In this document: positions 34,861 through 51,219 of the stretch, piece after piece
How positions within the stretch are numbered: position 1 is the first letter of the stretch
Layout of the letters: every line of letters starts with the position of its first letter
NCBI GenBank assembly: GCA_932521025.1
Contig: OW051472.1
Span: 3,162,001 to 3,226,000 of the forward strand
Source: Oscheius onirici
Taxonomy: Eukaryota; Nematoda; Chromadorea; Rhabditida; Rhabditidae
DNA: 64,000 nucleotides
Direction of reading: 5' to 3'
Position numbers and translations under genes: made by a program
Notes under the pieces: generated by a model
Told to the model about the DNA's origin: nothing
Seen by the model: only the letters and a program-made list of their open reading frames with translations
Databases searched by the model: none

Positions 34861-35210
34861 CTGTGAATTATACTTGGGCGACTCGACGACTCGATTCCGA
34901 GTCTGACTTGAATCAGGCTCGAGGCACCCCACGAGTCGACTCGACTCGAGAGGGTTCTCGAGTCCGGCTCGACTCGACTCGGATTCGAATCCGAGTCGAG
35001 TCGAACCAGGTAAAACATCGATTCTAACGGGCTGTAACTAATATTTCGCGTTTTATAGTAGTATTTTACATTTTCACGCTAGTTTCTGAAACCTTTTTCG
35101 AAAAAAAAAAGCACTGAAAATTTTTAACTCCGACTCGGAATCGAATCCGAGTCGGACTCGAATCGGAATCGAGTCGAGATTTTTGACCGACGCCCAAGTA
35201 TACTGTGAAT
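34861..35210. mobile_element. hAT-type MITE with 8-bp target-site duplication
   Basis: Body 34869-35202 (334 bp). The terminal inverted repeats are perfect over 12 bp: TATACTTGGGCG at the left and its complement at 35191-35202. The flanks CTGTGAAT (34861-34868 and 35203-35210) are identical 8-bp direct repeats, the hallmark of hAT insertion. The interior is packed with permutations of GACTCGA/CGAGTC and includes a perfect 36-bp palindrome at 34969-35004. It has no coding capacity and lies 75 bp beyond the RAD50 stop, so may be within that gene's 3' UTR or terminator region. Confidence 0.9.
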
Positions 35211-35690
35211 TTTCTTTTCAAATTTCAAATTTGTGTCAATAAATGATTATTATTCTTCTTCTATGGTCAATGTCTGCTTGTTATTCTCTACAGGTTTATT
35301 TATTTTTGCAGTGTGTTTTTGTCAGATATTTGCCTGTCTTTTACCTGGGAAGTATATTTTATATAGAACGAAACATTGTCACTGCACTCAAAGATACTGG
35401 CAGTTTCTTGCTGTTTAGTTACTTTGAATTGTTTTAGTTATCGGAAGTGTTGATTGTGAGTGCCTGCTTACGCAAGACGTTCCGTTTATCTCCATGTTCA
35501 TGCTTTTTCTGTTACAAACGGTTACGCTTTGCAATTCAAAGGCGTTAGTTCATCAAAGAAGTCCGATTATTACCTGCCGTCAGCACGAACGCATTCCGCA
35601 GCCCCAATTGTCATTCGAAATCCACTGAAATCTCATTCGTTTCTTCGTTATTCCTCGTCCCTTCCATTTCTAATTTCACTGCTTTTTCAG

Positions 35691-38652
35691 ATGGCCGATG
35701 TCGATATGTCAGAAACTGGCGAAGAATTCCATCTCAGCAGCATAATCGTAGCGCTGAAGAACGACATTAAAGGAATCTCTGTAACGAGCAGCAATGAGAT
35801 TGTTGTGGCGGGCCGCGAGGAGAAAATCAAGTTTTTCGCTAGAAGGTAGGTTTTTTTTCTGACTTTATAAAAAATTGCATCTAGACGCGGAGAGTACACG
35901 ATGTACAAGGAGATTCCACAGCCCGCCGGCCTCGTCGTCAATTCGCTTGCCATTTACGAAGAAGGAGGAGATTGGCTGCTGTTCGCCGGCAGAAAAGACG
36001 GATCTATCGTCGTCTACAGCAATCAGGGCCAGGTCAACTCGTTGGACCACCACAAAATGAATGGTAGGTTCTATAATTTTAATTTTTACAATTTCCATAA
36101 TTAGTAAGCTGCCTTCACGTCGATAAGACGAATAAGAAGCTCTATTCCGGCTCCTGGGACAACAGCGTCATCGTCTGGCCGATCGCCCAGGTGGCCGAGC
36201 CAAACATATCTGCCCTTCTGCTCACCGGCCACACGTTATCCGTCTGGGCTCTGGAGGCCTTCGAGAACCGTCCGGGTCTCTCCCTCTCGGCCAGTGCCGA
36301 CAAGACGATCAAGCTTTGGAAGGATGACAATTGTGTTCGCACTTACAAAGGTAAAATTTCTCACTCGTTGCTTCTTTCATCAGCTGGTTTACAGGGCACA
36401 CGGACGTGGTTCGATGCCTCCAGATCGTCTCCAACGACACCTTCATTTCGGCAGCCAACGATTTCACCTACCGCGTCTGGCACATCGACTCTCCCGACGC
36501 CTTGGCCGTCTTCCCGTCCCACATGGAAGACTTCATCTTCAGCATATCTCTCGTCGGTGATCACCTCGTCTCCTGTGGTGACACTGGCTTTATCGAGATC
36601 TGGAAAATGGAGAAGTCCGACAGTGGAGAAAAGTGAACCCCTTATCTCTTTTGTATACAGATCAGTTTCAGTCTGAAGCATAAACAAGTGATCAAGAGTC
36701 CCGCCAGCACACAATGGATCTCGCGAGCCATCAGTGACAACGAGTTTGTGATCGGAGGAAGTGACGGACGCGTCTATGCCTATTCGACGGATCCGGAAAA
36801 GAAGGCCCCAGCCGATGTGATGAACATGGTCAGCGATCTGCTGTCCGAGAAGATGACGGCCGAAATTATGCGCAAAGATCACGAGAAGAAGGAGGAAATT
36901 GTCATCAAGGTCGCTCTGGACGAAGGAGCTGCAAATCTAGAGCTTCGCTATCAGAAGGGCGCTGATCCCGCTATCGCTGCAGAAAACTTCATTCAGGTTT
37001 GTGTCTAATTTTCTCTTCAATGTGTTTTCTTTCAGGCCAACAATCTGCCCATCTCCTACCTGAACGAGATCACAGACTACATTGTGGCCAATATTCCCGA
37101 AGCCCGTCAGGCCCAGAATCGCAAGTTCAAGAAGCAGCCGACTCAGAAGATTATGATTGATGGTGCGGCCTATGATTTCGCTATGGACGTGACGGTCGAC
37201 AATAAGACTATGAAGATGCCTTTCAACATGGGCGAAGAGCCTGACATGGTGGCGTTCCGGTTCTGCGAGAAACAAGAAATTCCCATCAAGTATGCTCCAA
37301 AGGTTGGTTCTCTCTTGTTTTCTTATTATTCATTTCGTTTCAGCTTGCCGAATTGGTCCGGAAAGACCTTCAAGGCATCTCCAGCCGAAGTGCTGCCGAT
37401 TTCTACGACCCTTTCACCGGCAGCGGAAGATACGTACCGGGACAGACTGCCAGCAGCGGAGGAGGAGCTGATCCTCTGACCGGAAGTGGACGGTACATTC
37501 CAGCTGCTTCTACGAGGGCAACTTCCTCCGGAATAGGTGATCCTTTCACCAGTGGTGGCAGGTACGAATTATTCGAATTTTTCTTCTATGCTTTTATTTA
37601 AAGATACATTCCGGGCAGTGCCGATACGAATATCATTCCGAATGCCTCTCGTCCAGCTGACAAACTGCGTCCGCGCTGCGAATTCGTCCCAATGACCAAT
37701 TTCTACAGTTTCGGCGTCGAAGGAGCCGCGAATCAGAAGGCCATCGCCAAGCTGAAGAAGGCCAATGAACAGCAGACTGGCACCAAGATGAATCCCGACC
37801 AGTTGGCCGCGATGGAGCAGCTGCTCGGAGCTCAGCCCGGCAGTATCCAGGTCGGTGAGGTCGAGAAGGCGTCACTTGAGCTCGGACTGATGTGGCCCTT
37901 CGAACATATCCAGATGATTATCGATCTTCTGCGTTGTGCCCTTCTTCATCGAGACCTAAATGAGTATTTCTGCTCTCCTGACGTTAGTTTTCATCTATTT
38001 CTCTCATTGAATAACTCGTTTTAAGGACAAGGGACCGGCGACTCGGGCCCGTATCTTCGAAATTCTGGTCAGCAATCCACCCACCGTGGTCAAAGTCTTC
38101 ATCTGTCGAGCCATTTCCAACGCCTTTGCCCACCAGGCCGGACGCGATATGATGGCCGCCGACGCTCCTGATTTCAGCCAGCTGATTCCCCAAGTGGTTG
38201 CCTGTTTCAATGTCAGCTCGGCTGAGACTGGAAGCAGACAGTTACAGGTAAGATTTCTTTTCCGCCTCATTCAGCTACTTTTTCAGCTAGCTGCGGCTTC
38301 GGCTCTAGCCAATTGGAGCCTGCTCCTTCTTCAACGATCTCAGAAAATAACTGAACTTGGACCACGTGAGGACGTTCTTCGAGCCATCATTGCCGGACTC
38401 GAGCCAGTTCTTTCCTATAGCAGCCATGACGAGACTGCTCTGATTCGCATTCTACAGGCAGTCGTTACACTGATGTGGGGAGATAAACAAGTCATCCAGG
38501 TTTGCTACTTTGCGTTTTTCTCACCTCCAGCTCCTTCTCAGACTGCCAAAAACCGAAATATTGTATCTATCGTCAACAAGTTGAAAGATTCCATTACGGA
38601 CGAAGCCGGAAAGAATGTAGCCCGCTGCGTTGTGGAGATGGTCTACGTTTAG
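35691..38652 (+). CDS. ufd-3: PLAA/UFD-3, WD40-PFU-PUL adaptor of p97/CDC48
   Basis: Ubiquitin-binding cofactor of the p97 segregase. WD40 repeats fill the first third (LYSGSWDNSVIVW near 36140, LSASADKTIKLWKD, FISAANDFTYRVW, LVSCGDTGFIEIWKM). The PFU domain follows around 36890-37300 (LPISYLNEITDYIV). A spacer has three copies of a DPFTGSGRYVPG-like unit near 37405-37620. The C-terminal PUL armadillo-like domain runs from about 37640 (FVPMTNFYSFG) to the stop at 38650. Introns are 40-60 nt. The ATG at 35691 directly follows TTTTTCAG with no matching donor upstream, as expected for spliced-leader addition. The gene looks intact. Confidence 0.93.
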
Positions 38653-38856
38653 TATCTTATTTATAATTCTGTTTTCTTTCGGGTTATGTCCCATTGACCG
38701 GTTTCTCTTTGTCCTGTTTAATATGAAATTTGTATTCGTGCTTGTTATTTCCAGCAGAATCAGCTCTAGCTAGAAGTTTTCTTTTTGAAATAGCATGTGT
38801 TTTTCAAAACTTTGGAAAAAGAGTACATCTAACAAGAATTTTTGCAATACCTGAAG

Positions 38857-39992
38857 CTACAGATTGAGATTCTTCTTTCTTTTGGCACCTGTAACACAAC
38901 ATAAAAATCCTTTATTTTTCAGAACAGCACGGAGCGTGTTCGCTGTTCTTGATGTTCTGATGGCGCGATCCAGTTTTGCCGTTATCTTCCTGACTTTCTT
39001 CTGCTCCTTATTGGACAAAGACTTCTCGATTGTACCTGTCTTCACAATCCCAAATCGAGAAAGATGCTTGTGATATCCTTTGACCAAGGACCCACACTTC
39101 TTGACATCATTTTTGACGAGTTTCTTCGAATCTATGGGTGGTTCCAGCTGCATGTCCTTTGACGTCGTTCGAAACTGCTTCGTCAGCAGGTGGGCTCTGA
39201 CTCTCCAAGGTCTGGAATGGATGTGTAATTTTGACTCTATGAAGAGGACAAACCTGTTCAGTGGCCACACGTGGCGTCTCTTTCAGCACGACGGAGCACT
39301 TCGTTCCATTCAACTTCATTGTCAGCTGCACGACGATGGCAACGTCTTCTCGAAGGGATCCAATTTCTGGACTCCAGTCTGCTCCCAAAGCAACAGTTCC
39401 ATGGTGAAGGTTGCGGTTTCACCGAGAGGCGTTTTGATCCAGAGAGGCATCGTAGTGAATTTCCAGATCGGCACATATCCATTGGGAAGAAACTGGAATC
39501 CGTTCTTCGGAACAAGGTCGACGAACTTGTTGTGCGCTGCAGTATTCTTGAGCTCCACAACAACGTATCCATCTTCTTCGGGGCAGTGTGAGGAGAAAAC
39601 TTGTATCTTCTGAAGAAGACGTCGATGTTCGTACGACGACCTGTTGCAGTGCACGTAGGGCACAAAAGCTCAGCACACAGCCTGTAAGAAACGGACTCCA
39701 TGTCGCCGTAGTCGATTTTCCTGATACTATCCATGCTGTATCCGTCCAGTGGCTCGCAGACTTTGCCAGAGTCTATGACTTGATTACCCTGTAGCTCCAC
39801 CCTACAATATTTTCAGTTTGTAAAAATAAAACTGACTTACCCATGCTTCGAACGAAGATAATCGTAGAATTTCTGTGGAAGAAGTGTGAACTCATTCAAT
39901 TGGCAGCTTCTGACAGTCGTCTTGTAGTTATTCGCGAGCACAACGTGCGTAGCCCAGAGTTTGTACAGCCTTTTGTAGCTGGAGACGCATCC
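38857..39992 (-). CDS. Conserved-looking protein of unknown function (5' end unresolved)
   Basis: Exons joined by eye on the minus strand: 39992-39842 (starts after a CCTAG acceptor, encodes SSYKRLYKLWATHVVLANNY), then 39802 to about 39633 (VELQGNQVIDSGKVC to a CxxC, LCPTC), then exons with VVVELKNTAAHNKF and DWSPEIGSLREDVAIVVQLT, and a final basic exon (RKITAKLDRAIRTSRTANTL) ending at 38857. Short introns (41 and 43 nt) explain the apparent frame changes. The first visible exon is internal, so an upstream exon is missing. It may lie among the weak open frames at 40.8-41.3 kb. I do not recognise the family and claim no function. Confidence 0.5.
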
Positions 39993-41543
39993 TAGGGAAA
40001 GGGCAGCGGTTCAGCCTCTTTGATTCCTTTTTTGACACGAAGGGCGATGTTTATTTATTTATTTATATTTATACGTATCCTAACTCGATGTACAAGGGAT
40101 CAAGACAGGACGACGAATGACGGGCTAGCAGGATCGGTTGCAGGAACTGGGAAGATACTTCGACTGAAAGTTTGCATTGTCAATGCTTTTGAAATAGTAC
40201 CCTACCAGTTTGACGCTTTTTGACACCCATATAGGGGCATCGCGACTAGTTCACACAAGAAGTAGAACAGTCCCAAGCGAGTAGTGGCATAATAGCGACT
40301 TCGAATCCTTTGAAATAGCGAACAAAGTTGTTAATCGTTTTTGCAACTTTTAAGTTTGTTCTAGAAAAACAAAAATTAAAAAACTTATGTAGTCGAAGTC
40401 TGCTAGCGAGACAATGCCATTAGAAGGAAAACCATCAACGAATTACAAGATTCAAATGGAGTGTTCCGAAAGCCGAAATATGAAAACAGAAAATTTGCCG
40501 GCGACTGGTAGACGACCTCCTTTCCACGTGATAGCCATTTTTTGTGCAGGACTATAAAAACGCTTTGATACCTTGTGTCTTTCTTATTTCCAGAACGTAT
40601 TCTTATTCTCAACTCTTGGACACTAAAAATCTGAAAACCTTGACATTTAGTAGAATCTGATACGGGAGAAATTGGAAGAAAACCTCCAAGGAACTTCCAA
40701 TTGGGACGGTTTTAGAAAAGTACAAGGCACTAGACAAGATTTAGTCCTGGTGCTGAAAAACCTTATGTTACTTGTGTGGAATTCAATCAGCACTTGCACA
40801 ACTGCTTCCCAAACCTGTTAAATGTTGGGCTGATAAAACTTTCAACTTGGACATTTCTTTGAGTGACTCTCTGCCTAGAGGCTGCAAGACGCTTCTTCTC
40901 TGAACTTTCTGCGAGATGCTTGGTCTCCCCTCTTTTTGACTGTCTGAGGGCCTGTTGTTGTTGCAATCTTGGATCAAAACTTGAAAGGGGTTGAGAGAAA
41001 CGGTTGACTGCGATGAACGGTGCTCCAAGCTCGGATTGTAGAAGGCCGCAGATGAGCGGAAAATTTGAAGAAGGGGGTCAGACGTTTCGGAAGGAAAAAT
41101 CGTATTTACGATCTTCACCGTCGATTTCCATTCTGACGAAGACTCGGACAGCGGCAAGACTAACAATGAAGAATTCAGTTCAGAGACTCACCAGCTTCCT
41201 CCAAAACTATTCCTGCTGCATATAATCCAAACTGCCAAAGGGCCAGTCATTTTCTCCAAATTCCAAATCCGGATCCGCAGGTCTGAGCAACTAGATTAAG
41301 CTGTGGATAATCCTTTGAGACGGTAAAGCGTCACAATATCTCTTTGAAAATCTCCGAAAAGAAGGCGCCCCCGAATTTAGCTTAAGAGGACAGTAGTACC
41401 CTCCGGCTATTGTGAAATGATTTCGAATAATCTTCATCTCGGAAATACATTATGACTCATGATAGAATAAATAAAACAAAAGGGAGGGATGCATACAGAG
41501 AGAAAGAGAGGAAAAGATATCACCATTTTTGCGGAAGCCGGCC
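39993..41543. other. 1.5-kb region between unknown gene and SEC23
   Basis: No gene is confidently supported. On the minus strand a 127-codon open frame (41166-40783) is Ser-rich. Just upstream (about 41260-41200) another frame encodes LEFGENDWPFGSLDYMQQ, which looks coding. These could be exons of a small gene or of the gene at 38.9-40.0 kb, but I could not join them convincingly. Confidence 0.35.
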
Positions 41544-45725
<4,182 letters not shown>

Positions 45726-46469
45726 CTGAAATGATTCTATGTTATAAAATGGAAGAAACAGGAAAAGAATGATGAAACAATGACAAAAAAGAAACGAAGA
45801 AAAATTGATATATATATATAAGGAATTGGCTGCCGACACGCAAAACTATTGAAGGACCGTTTTTCACAAATTTTCACAGGCGTTTACGCAACTAGCTTCG
45901 ATATGAAGTGTTTCCTCATAATTTTAGTGTTTCCAATAACTTGCTACGTTAAAAACTGCAAAAGAAAGCTGCAAGTTTCAATACTTGGAGTACTGTAAGC
46001 AGCTCTGCTTTCACATCGTAGGATAGGAAAATTGTTTGACGCCCAAACGGATTTGACTAAATTCGTTACGGGAGCCGCACCGTATTATTGAAAAAGGGGC
46101 ATTTGAAAAGCTCAAAATGATCGTCTTTTCTCTACAAAATTTCGAGGAAAGTGAACCGAAACTAGATAAATAACAGCAAAACAAGATTCCGGCCACGTTG
46201 CTTTTGAGAAGACTCTGCAAAGTCCAACGGGGCTTACGTACTTTTCAAACTACCGTAAGCCAAAATAGACTCACATCTTTCTTTTTGGGGGCTTTCTTTG
46301 ATTTTTCTTGTTTTTTTTTGAGGGTTCACAGAGGAAAACCAGGATAAATCTTTCTTCTGGCACATTTTACTCTAGAGAACAACAGGCTAGAAAAAAAATT
46401 AGAAAACGCACCCGAACACAATGAAACAAGATATGCCATAGTTTATGAAGACGGTACATAGAATATGAA

Positions 46470-48521
46470 GGAAAGCAGGGACAGACTCACCAATTGTGAG
46501 AATCATCGGGTAGCCTAGCTCGGTCGGCTTGAAGAAGAGCTCGAGACGTAGCTTCTTTTCCCCATGCCACAGCTTCCAGACGCTGCTATCCACACCTTCA
46601 AAGTTTCTTTCTCAAAGAAAAGAGGAAAAGAACACACCCTTTTCGTACGTGCGATTGACTCCGCTGACGTAGTCCTTCAAGTCTTTGGTCGATTCTTCAT
46701 CGAGAAGGTAGTCGTGTTGAATGAGGGCAACGCCGGCAGCTTTCATGTTCATCCAGTGATGCACCAGATTGGAGACGCGTCTTCTGGCATCCGACCAACT
46801 GCTCACAGCTTTTCTCGTACTTGAGATAGCCATCCCAAAGCGTCGTCCAGATGAATATTTCATCCATGAAGAAGTTGTACTTTAGGAGGGTGTCGTTGAC
46901 GGGAACGTGAGTCTTGGTCGAAGCGTCGTCATGACCATATGTCGTTGCCTCGAGGCAAAACAGGTTGAACTAAAAACGGATGAATTCAGATCGACTGAAG
47001 ACGGTTTGGATCTCGTGAAAAGGAATGCTCATAAAACATTCCTCCCACACTTGAAGACACTACTGGTATTCCGAGGACAGTTCGGTTCAAGATTACCATA
47101 CTCAACCGCTCACCTAACTTCTTTTGTTCAATAAGTTTTCATGCGTTTCTCGTCTCAAAAAGACAGTGGACAGCAGCTGCACATTAGAATCTCTCGATTT
47201 AAGCAGTGCCTACGGGAAAAACAAAACTTACGGAGCCACAGATGAAGAGCTCTCCACTGAACGGAAGTCGCTGTGGAATACTTCTGACGCACTCAGATTC
47301 TTCGTGGTGGCCAGATCCAGAAACTTGAGAACGCCAGTCAGAATTGGCGACAAGAGGAAAATCTTGAAGATCCTCTTGCGATCCTCCTAGCTCGGCTCCG
47401 ACTCGTCCATCTGAACCTTCATCTTGTTCACTTCCAACTTGCAGAGATTGGCTGTGAGAGTGATGATCAGAGTGAATGGGCCAGAAATGCTCGTCCAGAT
47501 TTCTTCATCAAGGAAACCTGAAAATTGATGGTTTCTGATCGAAAATCAATGAATACAAACCTTTGTAGTAGCTGAAGCTGTTCAGATTGTTGCAGCTGGA
47601 AATGACTTCAAGTCCGTCTTCTTCTTTCAGCTTACAGCTCAAACTTATTTCCCGAACGACGGATTTTCCCTGATCCAGATGATTCCATTCGTCGATGATC
47701 ATGTTCAAGTCCTCGACGACCAGTGTGTCCATCCGTATCAGACAAGGAGGCGGAGAAGTGCATGCAGAGTAGTAGAACTCGAAGATGTCCGTCCAGATGA
47801 TCTCGCTCGGACGGATCATGGCGATCAGCTGCATAAGCCGAGACGACGAACTGCTGGGCGATGTTTTTGAGAGTCGACCAAGAGTCGTGAAAGAAGACGT
47901 CGCGCGGATTGATGTCACTGTCGAAGAAAGTGACCAGTTTGATGTGAACTAGTTTCAGCTTGAACTGTTATGTGAAGAGATCCGTCGACTGGATACATCT
48001 GTCCGCTCCGTGAATCGGGTCCTTTCTGACGACAAAGAAGAATCCCGGCTGAAAAAGGAACAATGACTGACGGAAAGTACTACTCTGTCAAAATAAAACA
48101 TTCGGCAGTGGAAATCCACTTTTCGATAAGTTCAAACATTGTGGATGCGTTTTCGAATCTCAAACGCACACTACTCCTTTCCTGAGTTGGGCTGAAGATA
48201 AATGCTAAGAAAGATAAGAGTCGATGGTCACACTAGAAGAAGAATGTTTTCCCAAAATCAGTGATGTCGCTCACCCAAAAAGTAGAAAAAGAACTCACAC
48301 TGCTGTAGGCCATGGTGTATTCAAAGTCGCCTCCGCTGCGAGACGATGGGACCAGTTTGGCTCCAGAATCATCTCTCTTCATCTTGTGCAGCTTCGTGTG
48401 ACGGAATGCCTCCTTGACCGGATTGGACGAATTTGAAGTCGGGACGAGGTTCTTCGACTCCTCCAGGCCGCTTCCAATGGCTTTGTCCGTCTCCACCGAT
48501 TCCTTGCCAATTTCCGCCATT
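46470..48521 (-). pseudogene. Degenerate multi-exon membrane-protein gene
   Basis: Coding-like pieces in one order on the minus strand: MAEIGKESVETDKAIGSGLE (48521), KLVHIKLVTFFDSDINPRDV (about 47950), RPSEIIWTDIFEFYYSACTS (47800), SGPFTLIITLTANLCKLEV (47470), RIFKIFLLSPILTGVLKFLD (47370), MDEIFIWTTLWDGYLKYEKS (46860), RRRVSNLVHHWMNMKAAGVA (46780) and KLRLELFFKPTELGYPMILT (46530). They are interrupted by an in-frame TAA near 47970, a TAG near 47388 and frame changes near 47850 and 46800 that no plausible intron removes. At least two hydrophobic spans are visible. I could not name the family. Sequencing errors are an alternative explanation for the breaks. Confidence 0.6.
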
Positions 48522-49231
48522 TTGATCTTGCCTTCTGAACAGACGAGATAGAAGAGACGACATTGTCTGTCTACCTTTCTCCAACGGAGCAGCAATTGAT
48601 TAAATCATTGAACTTGTAACTTTGCAATTAAAAGTTACGTTTTTTTTGTATGAACTCTAATGTTTTCAAAGTTTGTGTTTTTAGATTGCTTTAATTAAGG
48701 TTTGGAAAGACATCTGTAGGATTAGGAGTAACATGTCAAGTCAGTTTGGGAGATTGTACAACAGTTTTCAAGTTTTCGAAACTTTGGGAAACAAACTCAA
48801 AAACCAGCGGAATATTTTCTCCCGAAAGAACAAAAGGATATGTCCGGATGCTGTTTTTGTTCCGTCGGACCCATAGTCAGTGTAACTGAAATCTGAGAAC
48901 TCAAAGATGTAAAAGGCTGCTTATAGTTTCTCATTCTTACAGTGCTGTTCTTGTCGGCACATTTAAAATACTCACAAGGAAAATAAGAAATCTATTTTAA
49001 ATTTCTATCTTTCGATTCTCAGGATACCCCAGAGTTCGATATCCTCACACCTTCCCATAACTTTATTAGTGTTAGAAGATGGACAGTTTCTAAGGCCAAG
49101 AAAACTGATTATTTCCAACAGTCATCGGTTCAGCTTGAATCGGCTGAAAGAGAAGAGGTTTCTTCAAAGGGTCTTAATATTGTAATTTTTTGAGGTGACC
49201 ATCAAATGCGAATAGTGGTTTATTTGAATGT
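48522..49231. other. Intergenic, no gene seen
   Basis: About 700 bp of AT-rich sequence between the pseudogene start and the 3' end of the fragment at 49.2 kb. No open frame, repeat or RNA gene was recognised. Confidence 0.4.
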
Positions 49232-49618
49232 TTAAAGTAGCCACAGAGTTTGGAAATCTTGAAAGACTTTGTCGAAAATATCCTCTTCATGATAGTTGAT
49301 GTATTTCTCAAAGAGTACGGAAAAATCCATGCCACCAACCAGTGTGGTCTCCAGAGCCTGGAGAGAACTTTCCACATCTTTGGCACGCTGAAAGGGCAAA
49401 TGCACATCAACCTTTCAACTTACTTCGCTTCGAAAACGATGCAACTGTAACATGTCTCTGGTATGCGTCTTTTTGTAAAAGATGTTGGGGCTTGTAAGTT
49501 GTTCGTAGTGGTTAAAGACTTTGTGCTGAAAAGTTAAGCAGTGTTTCTCCTCCCAGTTCGGCAGCCAGTAAGTTTCAGTACAAGGATCGACGCATATGGA
49601 TAAGTCGGATATAGGGCT
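49232..49618 (-). pseudogene. 3' end of an unknown gene, 5' part missing
   Basis: Exon about 49618-49424 (for example TETYWLPNWEEKHCLTFQ, YKKTHTRDMLQLHRFRSE) joins through GTAAGT...TTTCAG to exon 49387-49232 (RAKDVESSLQALETTLVGGM), which ends in a stop. Splice signals and frames are clean. The frame closes upstream at 49619, inside a palindrome, and no start or acceptor is seen there. Family not recognised. Confidence 0.45.
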
Positions 49619-49652
49619 TTACGCCCCATTTTGGAATCGGGCGTAAAGCCCT
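49613..49652. repeat. Perfect 14-bp inverted repeat (hairpin, 12-nt loop)
   Basis: AGGGCTTTACGCCC (49613-49626) and its exact complement (49639-49652). The core GCGTAAAG recurs at 49667-49674. It lies exactly between two gene fragments that read away from it in opposite directions. Confidence 0.9.
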
Positions 49653-49842
49653 CTCCCCTCCTTATGGCGTAAAGAAAAAGAAGAAGGACAAGAAGAAGAA
49701 GAAGAAGACGGCTCATTTCAAGAAGAGAGGCAAGCCCATCTTCAAGATGCTCAGCATCGTCTTCCTCGTGATTGCCGGCGTCTCTCTCCTCGGATCGCTG
49801 GCCTGCGGTCTCGTCCTGGCCTACCAGGCAGTCACTTCGTAA
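49615..49842 (+). pseudogene. 3' end of a Lys-rich membrane-protein gene, 5' part missing
   Basis: Open from 49615 to the stop at 49840. It encodes a run of about 15 lysines and related residues, TAHFKKRGKPIF, then one membrane span (MLSIVFLVIAGVSLLGSLAC) and a short end. AATAAA lies at 49865-49870. The polybasic-then-span layout suggests an inner-leaflet-anchored or tail-anchored protein. No start codon precedes the basic run within the open frame, so the 5' part is missing or lies in an unseen exon. Confidence 0.45.
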
Positions 49843-49870
49843 CTAGCAGTAGATTCTACGAGCGCAATAA

Positions 49871-51219
49871 ACTGATTCGCTGCTCAAAATTTAATAGTTC
49901 ATTGAAGAAATTCATATAAAATAATATAATAACGCGCCGTAGGAATCAATAAAGAAACAGACCGGGAGAAACAGATATGCCTTGAAAAACATGATCGATA
50001 ATTGTGTTTTCGTAAGATGTTTCAATAGTTTTCAACTTTATTGTCCTGTATACGTGTTCCATTGTTTCCTTTTGGATATTCTGCATATTAGTAGCGAAAC
50101 TGTTGCAATGAACACTCTTGATCTTCTTCATTACATTATGGATATTCTCGTAGAACCGTTTCGAAAAAAGCTTCGGATCAGCCAAATTGTAACAGAATTG
50201 CAGCTTTTCAAAGCGAAGCCCACTTAGGCTATTTGCTGAGACTCGTGTTATTTTGTAGTCTTTCTCTCGGCACGGATAACCGAAGTTTCGTGCTGTAACT
50301 ATTTCAATCTAAATTATCTAAAGCGCAATGGTGTCTGTCGTGGACTCTGTTTGGATGTTTGTTTGTTTGTTTGTCTATGGCCACGAGAGTCGTCGCGACA
50401 AGTCAGAAATTGTCAGGATTAAAGTCACTTTTGAACTTGTAGTTGAGCGAAGTTAGGTTTTGTCAAAGGTCAAGTTGGGTGGGAATTTAGAATCTATCCT
50501 TTTGCTTTGTATGTTTGAGCACCGCAGGCGCCAGGACGGCGAATGCCGTCGTAGACGGCTGGTTTCCTTCTAAAAAACGTACAGTATCAAGTAAGTTTAT
50601 CTGATTTCTGTACCTGAAATAGGAAGTGGATTCTTGCGTCCTTCAGAATATGCTCATCACTGGCCACTCACATACGTTCAATGTTTTCTTCAACAAAACC
50701 ATTAAGTCCTTTTGCATGTTTGACGGAGACGAGTAAATGACACAGCTGTTGTCTGAAAGTCAAAAGTTTGTTCTCGAGTTCTTGTCTCAGTGTGTGAGAT
50801 TCTGGACAAGCTGTAAGAGAGCCAGTTCACGAAAATTGAGAGTGGGAAAGATACACTTTTTCTTTATTTAATTGAAAACTTACTTTTTGAATACACCGTA
50901 GAAGTAGTCCGTCTGTAGCTGGGTGAACATCGCAGTGAAATGAGATCTTTATGATTCAAGAGAACACCTTGCTTTGCAATCGATATTGTCAGCGCTTTTG
51001 ATGGTACAGGCTAGACTGAAGCACGATTACAACTGTCTAGTGTTGTTCTCAGTCACAAGCCCCAAACGAACAGTTCAAATGAAACTGAAAATCTGTTAAA
51101 AGGACTCCCAGTCAGTCCAAACGACAAGATTGTGAAGAAACTACCATCTGAAAGCCACAGTCAAAAGTATCTGTGACCGATGCATGTTTATTGACCAGAC
51201 AACCATTTATTCGAATGTC
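49871..51219. other. 1.3-kb intergenic region
   Basis: No gene is supported. A minus-strand frame at 50185-49946 is open for 79 codons (no ATG start, no homology). A short (GTTT)n tract lies at about 50352-50371. Confidence 0.4.

Noticed and set aside
39300-39680. Apparent frameshifts in the unknown gene at 39 kb
   Set aside because: Introns of 41 and 43 nt with GT...AG ends account for both frame changes, so it was not called a pseudogene.
49613-49652. Histone-type 3' stem-loop
   Set aside because: The stem is 14 bp with a 12-nt loop and no histone gene is adjacent; histone hairpins have a 6-bp stem and 4-nt loop.
49946-50185. 79-codon minus-strand ORF
   Set aside because: No ATG at its start, no splice signals or homology, and it lies in AT-rich intergenic sequence.
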